DNA of 46,119 bases from Bacteroidia bacterium. Its GTDB lineage: Bacteria; Bacteroidota; Bacteroidia; Bacteroidales; Paludibacteraceae. Made by a program: the position numbers and the translations under genes. The stretch covers positions 1 to 46,119 of the forward strand of contig SAAO01000036.1 in NCBI GenBank assembly GCA_009929375.1. Reading direction: 5' to 3'. Positions 18,628-27,281 of this stretch are shown one piece after another. The notes beneath the pieces are model-generated. The model was not told where the DNA came from. It did not search any database and worked only from the letters and a program-made list of their open reading frames with translations. Numbering within the stretch: position 1 is the first letter of the stretch; each line of letters starts with the position of its first letter.

Positions 18628-19779
18628 TTACTTCTCAAGTCTTTTGTAATTTGCATCATATATTTCTTTACGATGCCTATAATCTTTGTGTGAATCACTC
18701 AAAGTGGAATCGTACTCATAAAGAACATTGTTTGTGAGCAAATGGATCTTTAATACAATGATTAATGTGAAAAATATATAAATCAAGGGCTTTACTCCCT
18801 TTTCTGAATTATGAATAATCATAGGTACAAGAAACCAATAAGCAAAAGCATAGTTACCGGCTAATCTGATAAGTATAATAGATATTTCAGAACAATAGAG
18901 GAATAAAAAGATGTATACAATAAAGGAATTCATAAATATGATGCCCTTTACATCTTTTGTTATTTTTTGATAGTAGAAAAACAACAAAAAAGACATTATA
19001 CTTCTTTCAATATAACCAAAGGTAATACCATAAGGTTTTGAATACATCTGACTTTTAATATACATACTTATTCTTGCTGAAATATCTTCAGGCAAAAAGT
19101 TTAAAACATAAGTGATCACAGGAGTAATGTATTCAATTCTAAGTAAATAAATCAGGTTTCCCAAAACAAAGATTATAAGAAAAAACTTTAACGAAACTTT
19201 TTTATGCAGGAAAAAATAGAGTGGAATAAATATCAGGGCACTCCAGTGAAAAATAACAGCCAGTGCTATTAGGGAGAAATACTGTAGTGGTTTTCTATCA
19301 ATTATGTACTTAATCGAAATTAAAAATATGAGTAATGATTTAATATTCCTCATTAAATCGGTCTCAAAAATCAGACCGTTGAAAGCAAAAAACAATGCAA
19401 ATGCCAGCGCGTAATACCGTTCAGGAAGATATCTCCTGAAAACGATATGAAGTAACAGGGCATTGACAATAGTACTTACAAGTACAAATGACTCGTAGGT
19501 TTTGAATAAGTATTTGATGGTAAACGAGTAATATTCAAAAGCAATATCATAGTTTGAGCCTAATGGTGGTTGTGTAATGGAGAGATCTTTAAAGAACGGA
19601 TAGTAGTTCACCCAATCCCAACCAATGAATCCTCTGAATCCCCAAAAGAGAATATAAGCAAAGAATACAGAAAAATTGATATATTTCTGAGAACTTTTAT
19701 CAAAAGCAATACCCAGTTGTAACACAGATACAACCAGTATAAAAACTATAAAAACAATATACGGTAATGAATATTCCAT
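18628..19779 (-). CDS. EpsG-like oligosaccharide polymerase (Wzy role)
   Basis: 383 aa with about ten hydrophobic helices and little else. It resembles EpsG family proteins: a long extracytoplasmic loop after helix 2 contains GFRGFIGWDWVNYYPFF, close to the family's conserved GxDxxxY region. It would polymerise repeat units at the outer face of the inner membrane. It lies between glycosyltransferases and next to the flippase block, as expected of a Wzx/Wzy locus. The gap to the upstream gene is only 4 bases. Confidence 0.8.
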   Translation of the reverse strand: MEYSLPYIVFIVFILVVSVLQLGIAFDKSSQKYINFSVFFAYILFWGFRGFIGWDWVNYYPFFKDLSITQPPLGSNYDIAFEYYSFTIKYLFKTYESFVLVSTIVNALLLHIVFRRYLPERYYALAFALFFAFNGLIFETDLMRNIKSLLIFLISIKYIIDRKPLQYFSLIALAVIFHWSALIFIPLYFFLHKKVSLKFFLIIFVLGNLIYLLRIEYITPVITYVLNFLPEDISARISMYIKSQMYSKPYGITFGYIERSIMSFLLFFYYQKITKDVKGIIFMNSFIVYIFLFLYCSEISIILIRLAGNYAFAYWFLVPMIIHNSEKGVKPLIYIFFTLIIVLKIHLLTNNVLYEYDSTLSDSHKDYRHRKEIYDANYKRLEK

Positions 19780-19783
19780 TTAT

Positions 19784-20797
19784 TTACTTTAAAATACGCT
19801 GATATTCTTTTACATACATTTCAGCAATTTTGTTCCAGGAGTATTGTTCTATTAGTGATCTGGTTTCTATTTCTTTCGACATCATAGTTTTAATACCATT
19901 TTTTATTTCGTCCACGCTTCTCCATTCAACATAAAATGCGTTGTTTTTGAAGTAGTACTCTGTGCCACCATACTTGGTTATAACCAGAGGCTTGTTAAAA
20001 TAGGCAGCTTCCATTGCAGAAATTCCGGGAGTTTCCATTGTCGACGGAAGACAAAATACCGAGCAGGCTTTATAAGCCCCGAAAAGTATTTTTTTGTCAT
20101 ATATCGGCCCTAAATAATACAGTTTGGAATATCCGATTTGTTCTACATCCGAAAAGGATTGCTGATCAAGCTTGTTTCCAATAAGAACAACAGGAATCTC
20201 TAATTCCATACAGGCTTTGACGAGATTTTTTTGATTTTTTCTCCGATCAATTCTTGCGACATTCAATACGAATTTTTCAGCTCGCAGAAATGGATATTCA
20301 GTATAAAATGCTTCTTCATCACCAATTTCCATCTCGTCTAAATTAAGTCCGTTGGGTATTATTCGGGCATCAGTTCCTACTCCGATTGAACGTAAAAACG
20401 ATAATTCCTTATCGGTATTTGGAAATAGCATTGCTGCATTATTCCATAAATTGTAAAGCATTTTAACCCAGGAAATTTTATTTAGAAAAGGAGTATAGTG
20501 CAAAAATTTAAATCTGAATGTATCTGTTTTTTTTTCCGGATAAATGATAGTAGAAATAACATAAGGTATATTTTGCCTCTTTAAAGTTTCTGCAAAATAA
20601 TAGTACGAAATACTCGACTTAAAGAAATGAAACAAATCAAACCGACTTAAATCACGGGTTTGAGAACTGATAATTTCAGTGCTGATGCCTTCAATTTTAT
20701 TTAGTGCGGCAACCGTATTTTCGATTTGTACTTCTGCTCCTCCACGATCGAAGTTTCCAAACTGATCACATACAATTCCAATATGTATTTTCTTCAT
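19784..20797 (-). CDS. glycosyltransferase, GT4 type
   Basis: 337 aa from the ATG at 20797. A longer frame starts at 20839, but it overlaps the flippase gene and lacks the hydrophobic beta-strand start; MKKIHIGIVCDQ is the natural N-terminus. The acceptor loop GGAEVQIEN is near residue 20. The donor region is LNVARIDRRKNQKNL (about 178) followed by the EX7E motif in PSTMETPGISAMEAA (about 255). It should add a sugar in the cytoplasm. Ten bases follow the flippase stop. Confidence 0.85.
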   Translation of the reverse strand: MKKIHIGIVCDQFGNFDRGGAEVQIENTVAALNKIEGISTEIISSQTRDLSRFDLFHFFKSSISYYYFAETLKRQNIPYVISTIIYPEKKTDTFRFKFLHYTPFLNKISWVKMLYNLWNNAAMLFPNTDKELSFLRSIGVGTDARIIPNGLNLDEMEIGDEEAFYTEYPFLRAEKFVLNVARIDRRKNQKNLVKACMELEIPVVLIGNKLDQQSFSDVEQIGYSKLYYLGPIYDKKILFGAYKACSVFCLPSTMETPGISAMEAAYFNKPLVITKYGGTEYYFKNNAFYVEWRSVDEIKNGIKTMMSKEIETRSLIEQYSWNKIAEMYVKEYQRILK

Positions 20798-20807
20798 ACA
20801 ATTATTT

Positions 20808-22130
20808 TTACATTTTAGATTTCCAACGGAGCGCCACAAAACTTTGTGTTACACTGTGTAAAATGTAGCTTACAAGCATTGCGTAGGATAGACCCACTGC
20901 ACCTAAATTCAATTTTACGACAAAAATGTATGTGAATAAAATCAGCCACGCAGCCCACAGGCTATTTAGTGCAAAGCCACTCCACATTCTACCTTTGCTC
21001 GCAATTACCTGACCAAGTACGTTATTGGCTGCACAGAAAACAGCAGTTATCAACATAATGATCATAGGTAGATAATTGGTAAAATCTTTTCCGTACAATT
21101 TGTTTATTGCCGGAGCAAGAATGCCAGTACCTGTGGCCAGTACCAGTGTAATCACTACATTAAGATACAAATTGACTTTTATTAGTTTCTTGTACTGATT
21201 ATCTGTTCCTTCGACCGCTGTGTTGGTAAGCAAAGGTAGCAGTATACCACTTAAAGCATTCGGTATAAATAATAAAGTGTAATACCATTGTTCTGCCACA
21301 TCAAATGCTGCCATCTCTTCGTATCCACTATACTCAATCAATTTTGTTTTAGTCCACCATATTACAGGTATTACAGTAATACTGGCCAATAACGAAGGTA
21401 GTGAAAATTTTATAAATACAGAAAACAATCCACTGCTGTCTGTTGTATTTTTTGAATAGTCGTATAGTTTATGCAGATTCGGTCTGACTGCAAATTGCAG
21501 TTGAATCCAATAAACAAATGCACTTAATGCCATCCCTGCTATGGCTCCGTTTATTCCCCAAAACAAAGTGCCTGCAAGTGTCAAAACGAACTGAACCACA
21601 CCGTTAAATACCGATCCTATTCCGACCGATCTGAAATCCTCAAATCCATTCAATACACCATTCTGAGTTGCTGTTAATGAAAGAAATAAAAGAGAAATTG
21701 CGCCAATCTGAAGTGTATACTGCAGGGTTATATCCTGCATACTTTCAACAGCAATAATTTGACTGAATAGCAAAATTACGCCGGAAATAATCAAACCAAA
21801 GAGTAAAGTGCCACGACTGGCAAAACGATATACAGAAATTGCTTTGCCCGGGTTTATATTTCGGTACATCGAAATATATCTTGTTGCAGTTGAACTTAAT
21901 CCGAAAGTTGAGAAAATCATAAACATTGTAATTGTTGAGCGAACAATGCCTATTTTTCCATAATCCTCTTTACCTACAATGCGGGCCACAATCATAAATG
22001 CTATTAGCTGCAGCATCTTTCCTCCGATTGAGCCTATCAGAGACCAGGATATTCCTTTGAAAAATCGTTGTGATAATTCAGATCTGTTTTTTAATTCCGT
22101 AATTTTATTTATTATTCCGGTAATCTTCAT
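20808..22130 (-). CDS. polysaccharide/oligosaccharide flippase (Wzx family)
   Basis: 440 aa with about 12 to 14 hydrophobic helices spread along its length and an MOP-superfamily start (RFFKGISWSLIGSIGGKMLQLIAFMIVARIVG; the GKEDYG turn follows). It should flip the undecaprenyl-linked repeat unit across the inner membrane for the EpsG-like polymerase. It is first in the minus-strand operon ending at 14756. I see no convincing promoter in the 100 bases upstream. Confidence 0.88.
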   Translation of the reverse strand: MKITGIINKITELKNRSELSQRFFKGISWSLIGSIGGKMLQLIAFMIVARIVGKEDYGKIGIVRSTITMFMIFSTFGLSSTATRYISMYRNINPGKAISVYRFASRGTLLFGLIISGVILLFSQIIAVESMQDITLQYTLQIGAISLLFLSLTATQNGVLNGFEDFRSVGIGSVFNGVVQFVLTLAGTLFWGINGAIAGMALSAFVYWIQLQFAVRPNLHKLYDYSKNTTDSSGLFSVFIKFSLPSLLASITVIPVIWWTKTKLIEYSGYEEMAAFDVAEQWYYTLLFIPNALSGILLPLLTNTAVEGTDNQYKKLIKVNLYLNVVITLVLATGTGILAPAINKLYGKDFTNYLPMIIMLITAVFCAANNVLGQVIASKGRMWSGFALNSLWAAWLILFTYIFVVKLNLGAVGLSYAMLVSYILHSVTQSFVALRWKSKM

Positions 22131-22231
22131 TAGCAGTTTTGTTTAATTCTCACAGTGATTTACCTTAATCTTTAATGAAGTAAATTGTTGAGGTGGATTC
22201 TCTATCAAGTATTTATATATTCAAAACTGTA

Positions 22232-22525
22232 TTACTCATATTTCCCCATCTTATCTTCAATACTCACACCTTCGTTGCCATTGCTCTGAATTTTGAGGTA
22301 AGTCATCAGATTTTCGGCGCCGGCATCGTAGCAGGCTTGTTGGGCAAGTTTTACCACTTCCATTATACGGTCGTAGCTCCCTTCCATTACTGTTTCAAAA
22401 GGCGTTACCCGGTATTTTAATCCCGATGCGGCAATTACTGCAATCGCTGCATCAACAATGCTGTAGGGATGTACCGTTTTTGAAGTGGGAAGTATTTGCA
22501 GGGCTATATTAACTGTATTGTTCAT
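22232..22525 (-). CDS. MTH1187/YkoF-type thiamine-binding domain protein
   Basis: 97 aa, single-domain length. VNIALQILPTS, then a glycine-rich turn and the conserved TPFETVMEGSYDRIMEVVKLAQQAC. This is the PF01910-type fold, which forms tetramers and can bind thiamine or a similar small ligand. Free-standing copies are common and their role is unsettled. It lies between the glycan operon and rpsP, separated from both by more than 100 bases. Confidence 0.82.
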   Translation of the reverse strand: MNNTVNIALQILPTSKTVHPYSIVDAAIAVIAASGLKYRVTPFETVMEGSYDRIMEVVKLAQQACYDAGAENLMTYLKIQSNGNEGVSIEDKMGKYE

Positions 22526-22664
22526 TAATTACGGATTATGTTCATCTAACTAATTATAACGGTTTTGAATCTGAAAAATTGTATCGAAAATCAAAGAAAA
22601 CCGAATGCGGAATAAACACAGGAGTGAAGTGGAGAAAAATTCACATCAAACCTTTCATATATAA

Positions 22665-22692
22665 AAAAACCCGAAATTGCTTTCGGGTTTTT
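22665..22692 (-). terminator. terminator of rpsP
   Basis: On the minus strand a 12-bp stem (AAAAACCCGAAA with TTTCGGGTTTTT) is closed by a GCAA tetraloop and followed by T residues, 23 bases after the rpsP stop codon. Confidence 0.9.
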
Positions 22693-22714
22693 ATTATGTC
22701 TGAAAATAAAGAAC

Positions 22715-23263
22715 TTACTCGGCGGCAGCTTCTTCAGCAGCTGGAGCTTCTGTTTCTGCAGGTGCATTAGCAGCAGCTTCGGCTTCGGCAGCAGCGGCTA
22801 CAGCTTCAGCTTTTTTCTTAGCCAGTTCAGCAGCTTTAGCTTTGTTCACTTCTGCTTCAGCAGCAAGACGTGTTTTTGCAGCAGCTTGTTTTTCGGCAGC
22901 AATTTGTTCTTTTGTTTTGTTTACATTGGCCACTTTGGCAGCTTTCCAAGCTTCGAAACGTTTGTCGGCTTCAGCAGTATCGAAAGCACCTTTTTTCACA
23001 CCTTCCAACAAGTGTTTCATCATCAACACACCTTCAGCTGAAAGAATGTTGCGGGTAGTGTCGGTTGGCTGAGCACCTACCTGCATCCAGTAAAGGGCAC
23101 GTTCGAACTTAAGGTCGATTGTAGCAGGGTTAGTGTTAGGGTTGTACGAACCGATTCGTTCGATGAATTTGCCATCACGTGGCGCGCGACTGTCGGCAAT
23201 AACGATATGATAATAAGCATATCCTTTACGACCATGACGTTGCAATCTGATTTTTGCGGGCAT
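22715..23263 (-). CDS. rpsP: 30S ribosomal protein S16 with long C-terminal tail
   Basis: 182 aa. Residues 1-80 are standard S16 ([46 protein letters not shown]). The remaining 100 residues form a Lys/Glu/Ala-rich region that becomes almost pure Ala/Glu after about residue 140. E. coli S16 is only about 82 aa. Tails like this are common in Bacteroidetes, and the function is unknown. S16 binds 16S rRNA early in small-subunit assembly. A -7 box and a terminator flank it. Confidence 0.97.
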   Translation of the reverse strand: MPAKIRLQRHGRKGYAYYHIVIADSRAPRDGKFIERIGSYNPNTNPATIDLKFERALYWMQVGAQPTDTTRNILSAEGVLMMKHLLEGVKKGAFDTAEADKRFEAWKAAKVANVNKTKEQIAAEKQAAAKTRLAAEAEVNKAKAAELAKKKAEAVAAAAEAEAAANAPAETEAPAAEEAAAE

Positions 23264-23315
23264 TTTTTTAATTTTTAATTGATTATACCTAATGCTTTTT
23301 CTCGAAAAGCGGTTG

Positions 23316-23323
23316 CAAAGATA
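23316..23323 (-). promoter_or_regulatory. -7 box of rpsP
   Basis: Minus strand reads TATCTTTG, an exact TAnnTTTG match, 52 bases before the rpsP start. No clear -33 element. Confidence 0.6.
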
Positions 23324-23416
23324 ATCTTTTTTTTTGAATTCTGCTATATGAAAGTTTCAGAGTTTTATGTTTCAGAGTTAATTTGTAAATTGCAAATGAA
23401 AAAACAGTAACTGAAC

Positions 23417-25264
23417 CTACTTTTTACCATATTTTTCATCAATTTTCAGAAATGGTATAACCGATAGTGTCGGTATTGCACAGATCATTACAAAAATAAA
23501 GAAATGATTGTATCCGAGCATATCCTGTAACCAACCTGCTATCATGCCCGGAAGCATCATGCCCAAAGCCATTAGCCCGGTACTTATAGCAAAATGTGCT
23601 GTTTTATGTTCACCTTCGGCAAAGTAAATCATAAACAGCATATAGGATGTGAATCCAAATCCGTAACCGAATTGCTCAATTGCTACTGCTGCATTTATAA
23701 GTAAGAAATTTTCGGGCATAAACCACGAAAGATACAAAAATGCAAGATGAGGCAGCGTAATGCACAATGCCATTGGCCAAATCCAGAATTTAAGGCCCTT
23801 ACGGGAAGCTGCAATTCCACCTACAATTCCACCCAGCGTGAGCGACACAATTCCCACTGTTCCATACACAATTCCCACTTCCCCGGTTGTGAGTCCAAGA
23901 CCGCCTACTTCGCGGGCATCAAGCAAAAATGGAGAAGCCATTTTGACCAGCATAGCTTCGCCAAGTCGGTATAACAAGAAAAATGCTAGAGCAGTTCCAA
24001 TTCCCGGTTTTTGAATAAAGCTTACAAATGTGTTACCAAATTCTTTCAGAATATCTGAAGCTGTGTGAGTTGTTGAAGCTTTATCTGTGGCTGGATATGG
24101 AAGAATAAATCGATGATAAACCATCAATATTATTACAAAACCAGCCAGAATAAAGAAAGTTATACTCCATGCAAGTTTAATATTACCCGAAACACCTTTA
24201 AACTGTGTGTTTACTTCTGATTTTAGTTTATGATCGAGTTGTACAATCACATAAGCAGGTTTATCCCAGTTTTCGGAAGTGAAGACAATGCGTTCGCCAT
24301 TAATAATAGAAATACTTTTATCGCCGCTAATAAATCCGGTGTTTAATACCACCTGTTTCCCATTTTCAGGCTTTTGGGTAATTCTTACGACAATAACTCC
24401 CGCATTTCCTACTTTTCCACCGGTAGCAGATACTGTATCGCGTTTTTCACCGAAATGTGTTTTTATATAATGTCCGAGCGGAGCGGATACATTCTTTACC
24501 CACCACGTACTTTTTTTATTTTTATCTTCCGAACTTTTGTTTTCATCTGCCACAAAACAGTTTTCAATATTTTTCTGAGTGGCAAATTTCTGAATTTTCT
24601 TCAAAGAATCGGCTGTGATATTGTTGACATTCAGGATAAGATTTTCAGGATAAGCCACAAAAGTCATCTCCTTGGTAGCAGGTACTTTCTGCGACTGATC
24701 AGCCAACACAAGTTCTGTTTGTTGATTTTGCGACGAACTAACCTGAAATTTCAGAGGTTCAAGTCCTGTCCAGGTCTCCAGACCACCGGCAATAATAATA
24801 AGCAACCCCTGACCGGTAATCATTGCCAGACGATAAAAAGTGCTTCGTATGCCTACAAAGAATGATTGTTGCGAGCTGTCTAATGCCAGCATATAAAAAC
24901 CATCGGCAGCAATATCGTATGTGGCCGAACTAAATGCAATTAACCAGAGTACTGCAAGTGTCGCCTGAAAAAAGAAGGGCATAGGAATTAAAAAAGCAAC
25001 ACCAGCAAGTCCCGCACCAACAAGAAACTGCATAGTAACAATCCACCAGCGTTTTGTTTTGAGCAAATCCACAAACGGACTCCAGAACGGTTTTATCACC
25101 CATGGCAAATACAACCAGCTGGTATAAAGGGCTATGTCGGTGTTCGAAATGCCCATTCGTTTATACATAATAACCGACACGGTCATAGCCACAACATAAG
25201 GCAATCCCTGTGCAAAATACAGAGTGGGTATCCATGCCCACGGAGAAGTGTTGTTTTTATTCAT
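23417..25264 (-). CDS. AmpG-like MFS transporter with large internal insertion
   Basis: 615 aa. The N-terminus (WAWIPTLYFAQGLPYVVAMTVSVIMYKRMGI) and the following helices match the PAT/AmpG branch of the MFS, which imports muropeptides for cell-wall recycling. AmpG proteins are usually about 400-500 aa. Here about 200 polar residues (165-368, including a Lys/Ser-rich stretch) are inserted after five or six helices, before the second helix bundle. It is downstream of SpoIID-like and DUF4922 genes; the SpoIID-like neighbour supports a cell-wall role. The RAYT unit sits between it and that operon. The substrate is an inference. Confidence 0.8.
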   Translation of the reverse strand: MNKNNTSPWAWIPTLYFAQGLPYVVAMTVSVIMYKRMGISNTDIALYTSWLYLPWVIKPFWSPFVDLLKTKRWWIVTMQFLVGAGLAGVAFLIPMPFFFQATLAVLWLIAFSSATYDIAADGFYMLALDSSQQSFFVGIRSTFYRLAMITGQGLLIIIAGGLETWTGLEPLKFQVSSSQNQQTELVLADQSQKVPATKEMTFVAYPENLILNVNNITADSLKKIQKFATQKNIENCFVADENKSSEDKNKKSTWWVKNVSAPLGHYIKTHFGEKRDTVSATGGKVGNAGVIVVRITQKPENGKQVVLNTGFISGDKSISIINGERIVFTSENWDKPAYVIVQLDHKLKSEVNTQFKGVSGNIKLAWSITFFILAGFVIILMVYHRFILPYPATDKASTTHTASDILKEFGNTFVSFIQKPGIGTALAFFLLYRLGEAMLVKMASPFLLDAREVGGLGLTTGEVGIVYGTVGIVSLTLGGIVGGIAASRKGLKFWIWPMALCITLPHLAFLYLSWFMPENFLLINAAVAIEQFGYGFGFTSYMLFMIYFAEGEHKTAHFAISTGLMALGMMLPGMIAGWLQDMLGYNHFFIFVMICAIPTLSVIPFLKIDEKYGKK

Positions 25265-25291
25265 GTTGTGTTTTCAGTTGTGTGTCCGAAG

Positions 25292-25311
25292 GGACAGGTC
25301 GTGACCTGTCC
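25292..25311. repeat. REP-like palindrome, left copy flanking the RAYT gene
   Basis: Nine-base arms GGACAGGTC and GACCTGTCC with a 2-nt loop GT. A smaller hairpin (TGTCC/GGACA) abuts and partly overlaps it on the left. The same palindrome in inverse orientation is at 25409-25428. Confidence 0.9.
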
Positions 25312-25331
25312 AAAATAAAGAAAAAGATTTG

Positions 25332-25403
25332 AATTCATTAAGAATTTATTGGGAATAAATTCTTAATGAATTGGGATTTGAATTCAATGAATTGAATTCA
25401 AAT
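25332..25403. repeat. two adjacent perfect hairpins between the REP copies
   Basis: First hairpin: 19-bp arms 25332-25350 and 25354-25372 with loop GGG. Second: 13-bp arms 25376-25388 and 25391-25403 with loop GA. Both are perfect and AT-rich. They lie between the AmpG-like start and the RAYT stop, so they could also act on the transcript of the minus-strand operon. Confidence 0.9.
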
Positions 25404-25408
25404 TAACC

Positions 25409-25428
25409 GGACAGGTCACGACCTGTCC
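25409..25428. repeat. REP-like palindrome, right copy overlapping the RAYT stop
   Basis: Same arms as the left copy but loop AC, the reverse complement of GT, so the copies are inverted. The RAYT stop codon (25416-25418) and its last codons lie inside this palindrome and its flank. Confidence 0.9.
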
Positions 25429-25916
25429 GTACGGGCATTATCGTTATGCGTATCGGTGTGCCAGCGGGCCGGATTATTCGTAATATAATTGAATATATTT
25501 TCATAAGCTTCCGGGCTGCGCACAATATGGTCGTGAAAAGATCGATGCCATCGGAATTCAGTATTTCCTGCCAAATGAATTTGTTTAGAACATGTAGTTT
25601 TATAAGCTCCAATCAGTTCAGAAACAGATTTGACTTTTATTTCGCGGGGTAAACATATTGTGTCTATTTCAAATAATATATGAACATGATTCGGCATGAT
25701 AACAGAGTTATGTATTATAACGTACGAATATTGTTCTTCGAGCCATTTTATCTGGTTACTTGCAATAACTCCATAGTTGTTTAAGTGCATATCATTGTTT
25801 TTGACACAACCGAAATAGTGTTTAAATTCGTGTATGCAGATTGTTACAAAGTAAATGTTTTCAGAGCTATAATCAAAGCCTTTTTTACGATTTCGTTTAC
25901 GATTTTTGTACTCCAT
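25416..25916 (-). CDS. REP-associated tyrosine transposase (RAYT), Y1/HUH family
   Basis: 166 aa. The HUH metal site is His77-Val-His79 in MPNHVHILFE. The catalytic tyrosine is probably Tyr144 in FNYITNNPARW, and WHRSFHDHIVR (123-133) is the family's conserved block. RAYTs are single-copy relatives of IS200/IS605 TnpA that nick and move REP hairpins through single-stranded DNA. It starts 12 bases after the SpoIID-like stop, so it may be transcribed with that operon, and it is bracketed by inverted REP palindromes. All catalytic residues appear intact. Confidence 0.9.
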   Translation of the reverse strand: MEYKNRKRNRKKGFDYSSENIYFVTICIHEFKHYFGCVKNNDMHLNNYGVIASNQIKWLEEQYSYVIIHNSVIMPNHVHILFEIDTICLPREIKVKSVSELIGAYKTTCSKQIHLAGNTEFRWHRSFHDHIVRSPEAYENIFNYITNNPARWHTDTHNDNARTDRS

Positions 25917-25928
25917 GACTTTATGAGG

Positions 25929-27275
25929 TTAATATATTCTCTTCAATTCAGCCCCACGGAAATAATGCATTAAAATATCTTTGTAAAAATATCCCTTTTC
26001 GCCCATCATTGCTGCGCCAATCTGGCAAAGACCCACGCCATGTCCCCAGCCTGCACCGCTAATTACAAATCTCTGAGGAATATTGTTGGTTGTTTCATGC
26101 TTGTCAATTACAAATGCTGAGCTATAGAGATGCGAATTCGACAGCCATTTACGTATTTCAAGCTCTTTACCTACAACAACAGTTTGTAGCGTTCCCACAA
26201 TTTTAAGTTCAATGATACGACCTGATTCGCCACGCTTCAATGGAATTAAGTCGATAATTTGTCCGAAATCAATTCCCGAACGACGATGCAGTAGTTCTGC
26301 AATTTCAGTTTGACTGTATTCCACTTTCCAGCGATAGAAATCGGTAGTTTCCTGATCGTAATTGTTCAGCACCTGAGCCAGCACCTTTTTGTCGGATGTA
26401 TTGCAAAAAGCTTCCGGAGCAAGTCTGATCCATTTTTGAGCATTCTGCTCGTTTGTCAGATTGGTTTCGAAACCATCAGGTGTTTTTGCACTATCGAATA
26501 CTCTCACCAGGTAAGGATGATGCACAGGTGCCCAACAATTTTCGAAAGTTTCGGAAGCACCACCACAACATTTCGAAAAACGCGCATCGCAAATGCTGTC
26601 TTCATACATAAGCACTTCGCCACGTGTAGCCTCAATGGCAGCTTCCACAGCCTGAGTTGAAGCGCGGGTTATACCCTGATAACGCTGACAATGGTCGTCG
26701 GCGCAGACATCAAAGTTTGTATGTGCGTCGCGTTCGTACCATTTATTTATATGTTTCGTGTTTCGTGTTTCGTGTTTTATTTCTGTGAATTGTTGATTTT
26801 TTGTTTCTGACTGTAGTTGTCCGTTATTCTGATTTTGAAGAGGATACAGCAGCCAGCTACGCGAAATAACTGCATGTGCTTTCAGAAGCTCATCGGAGGC
26901 GGTGGCACTCATTTCGCTCGAAATAACGCTTGTAAGGTAATCCTCAACCCCGATACGGTTAATAGCTGTCAATCGTCCATTCTCCACTATAAGTTTCAGA
27001 GCTCCTTTGAAACGCTGATTTTCTTTTCGCTCCCAGTGAAAATTGATGCCAATAACTACATCAATTAAATCGAACGATGCATTTTGTGAAACTGGTTCAA
27101 AGTTTAATTCGTCAAACAAATTGCTGTTAAACAGTATTTTGTCGTTCTGAATCTGAACAATGTGATTCCCGGTATAGTTGTTTCGATTATTATCCACAAA
27201 AGTGCCGTTCAGAATAAATTCAATTTTTTCTGACGATAATATTCCTACCTGTATAATGGGTTCTGATTGATTCAT
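25929..27275 (-). CDS. SpoIID/LytB-domain protein
   Basis: 448 aa without a signal peptide. The SpoIID core is visible: EDYLTSVISSEMSATASDELLKAHAVISRSW (about 105-140) and the C-terminal GWGHGVGLCQIGAAMMGEKGY (about 412-432). SpoIID enzymes are lytic transglycosylases on stripped peptidoglycan. The region between these (about 150-200) contains a stretch encoded by the TTTCGTG repeat. It lies 6 bases after the DUF4922 gene. Cellular location is uncertain without a signal. Confidence 0.85.
   Translation of the reverse strand: MNQSEPIIQVGILSSEKIEFILNGTFVDNNRNNYTGNHIVQIQNDKILFNSNLFDELNFEPVSQNASFDLIDVVIGINFHWERKENQRFKGALKLIVENGRLTAINRIGVEDYLTSVISSEMSATASDELLKAHAVISRSWLLYPLQNQNNGQLQSETKNQQFTEIKHETRNTKHINKWYERDAHTNFDVCADDHCQRYQGITRASTQAVEAAIEATRGEVLMYEDSICDARFSKCCGGASETFENCWAPVHHPYLVRVFDSAKTPDGFETNLTNEQNAQKWIRLAPEAFCNTSDKKVLAQVLNNYDQETTDFYRWKVEYSQTEIAELLHRRSGIDFGQIIDLIPLKRGESGRIIELKIVGTLQTVVVGKELEIRKWLSNSHLYSSAFVIDKHETTNNIPQRFVISGAGWGHGVGLCQIGAAMMGEKGYFYKDILMHYFRGAELKRIY
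26754..26774. repeat. three TTTCGTG copies inside the SpoIID-like gene
   Basis: Exactly 21 bases (three 7-bp units), so the reading frame is kept. Read on the coding strand, the repeat and its edges give KHETRNTKH. The same unit occurs in the spacer at 11650-11677. Confidence 0.9.
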
Positions 27276-27281
27276 AAAATA

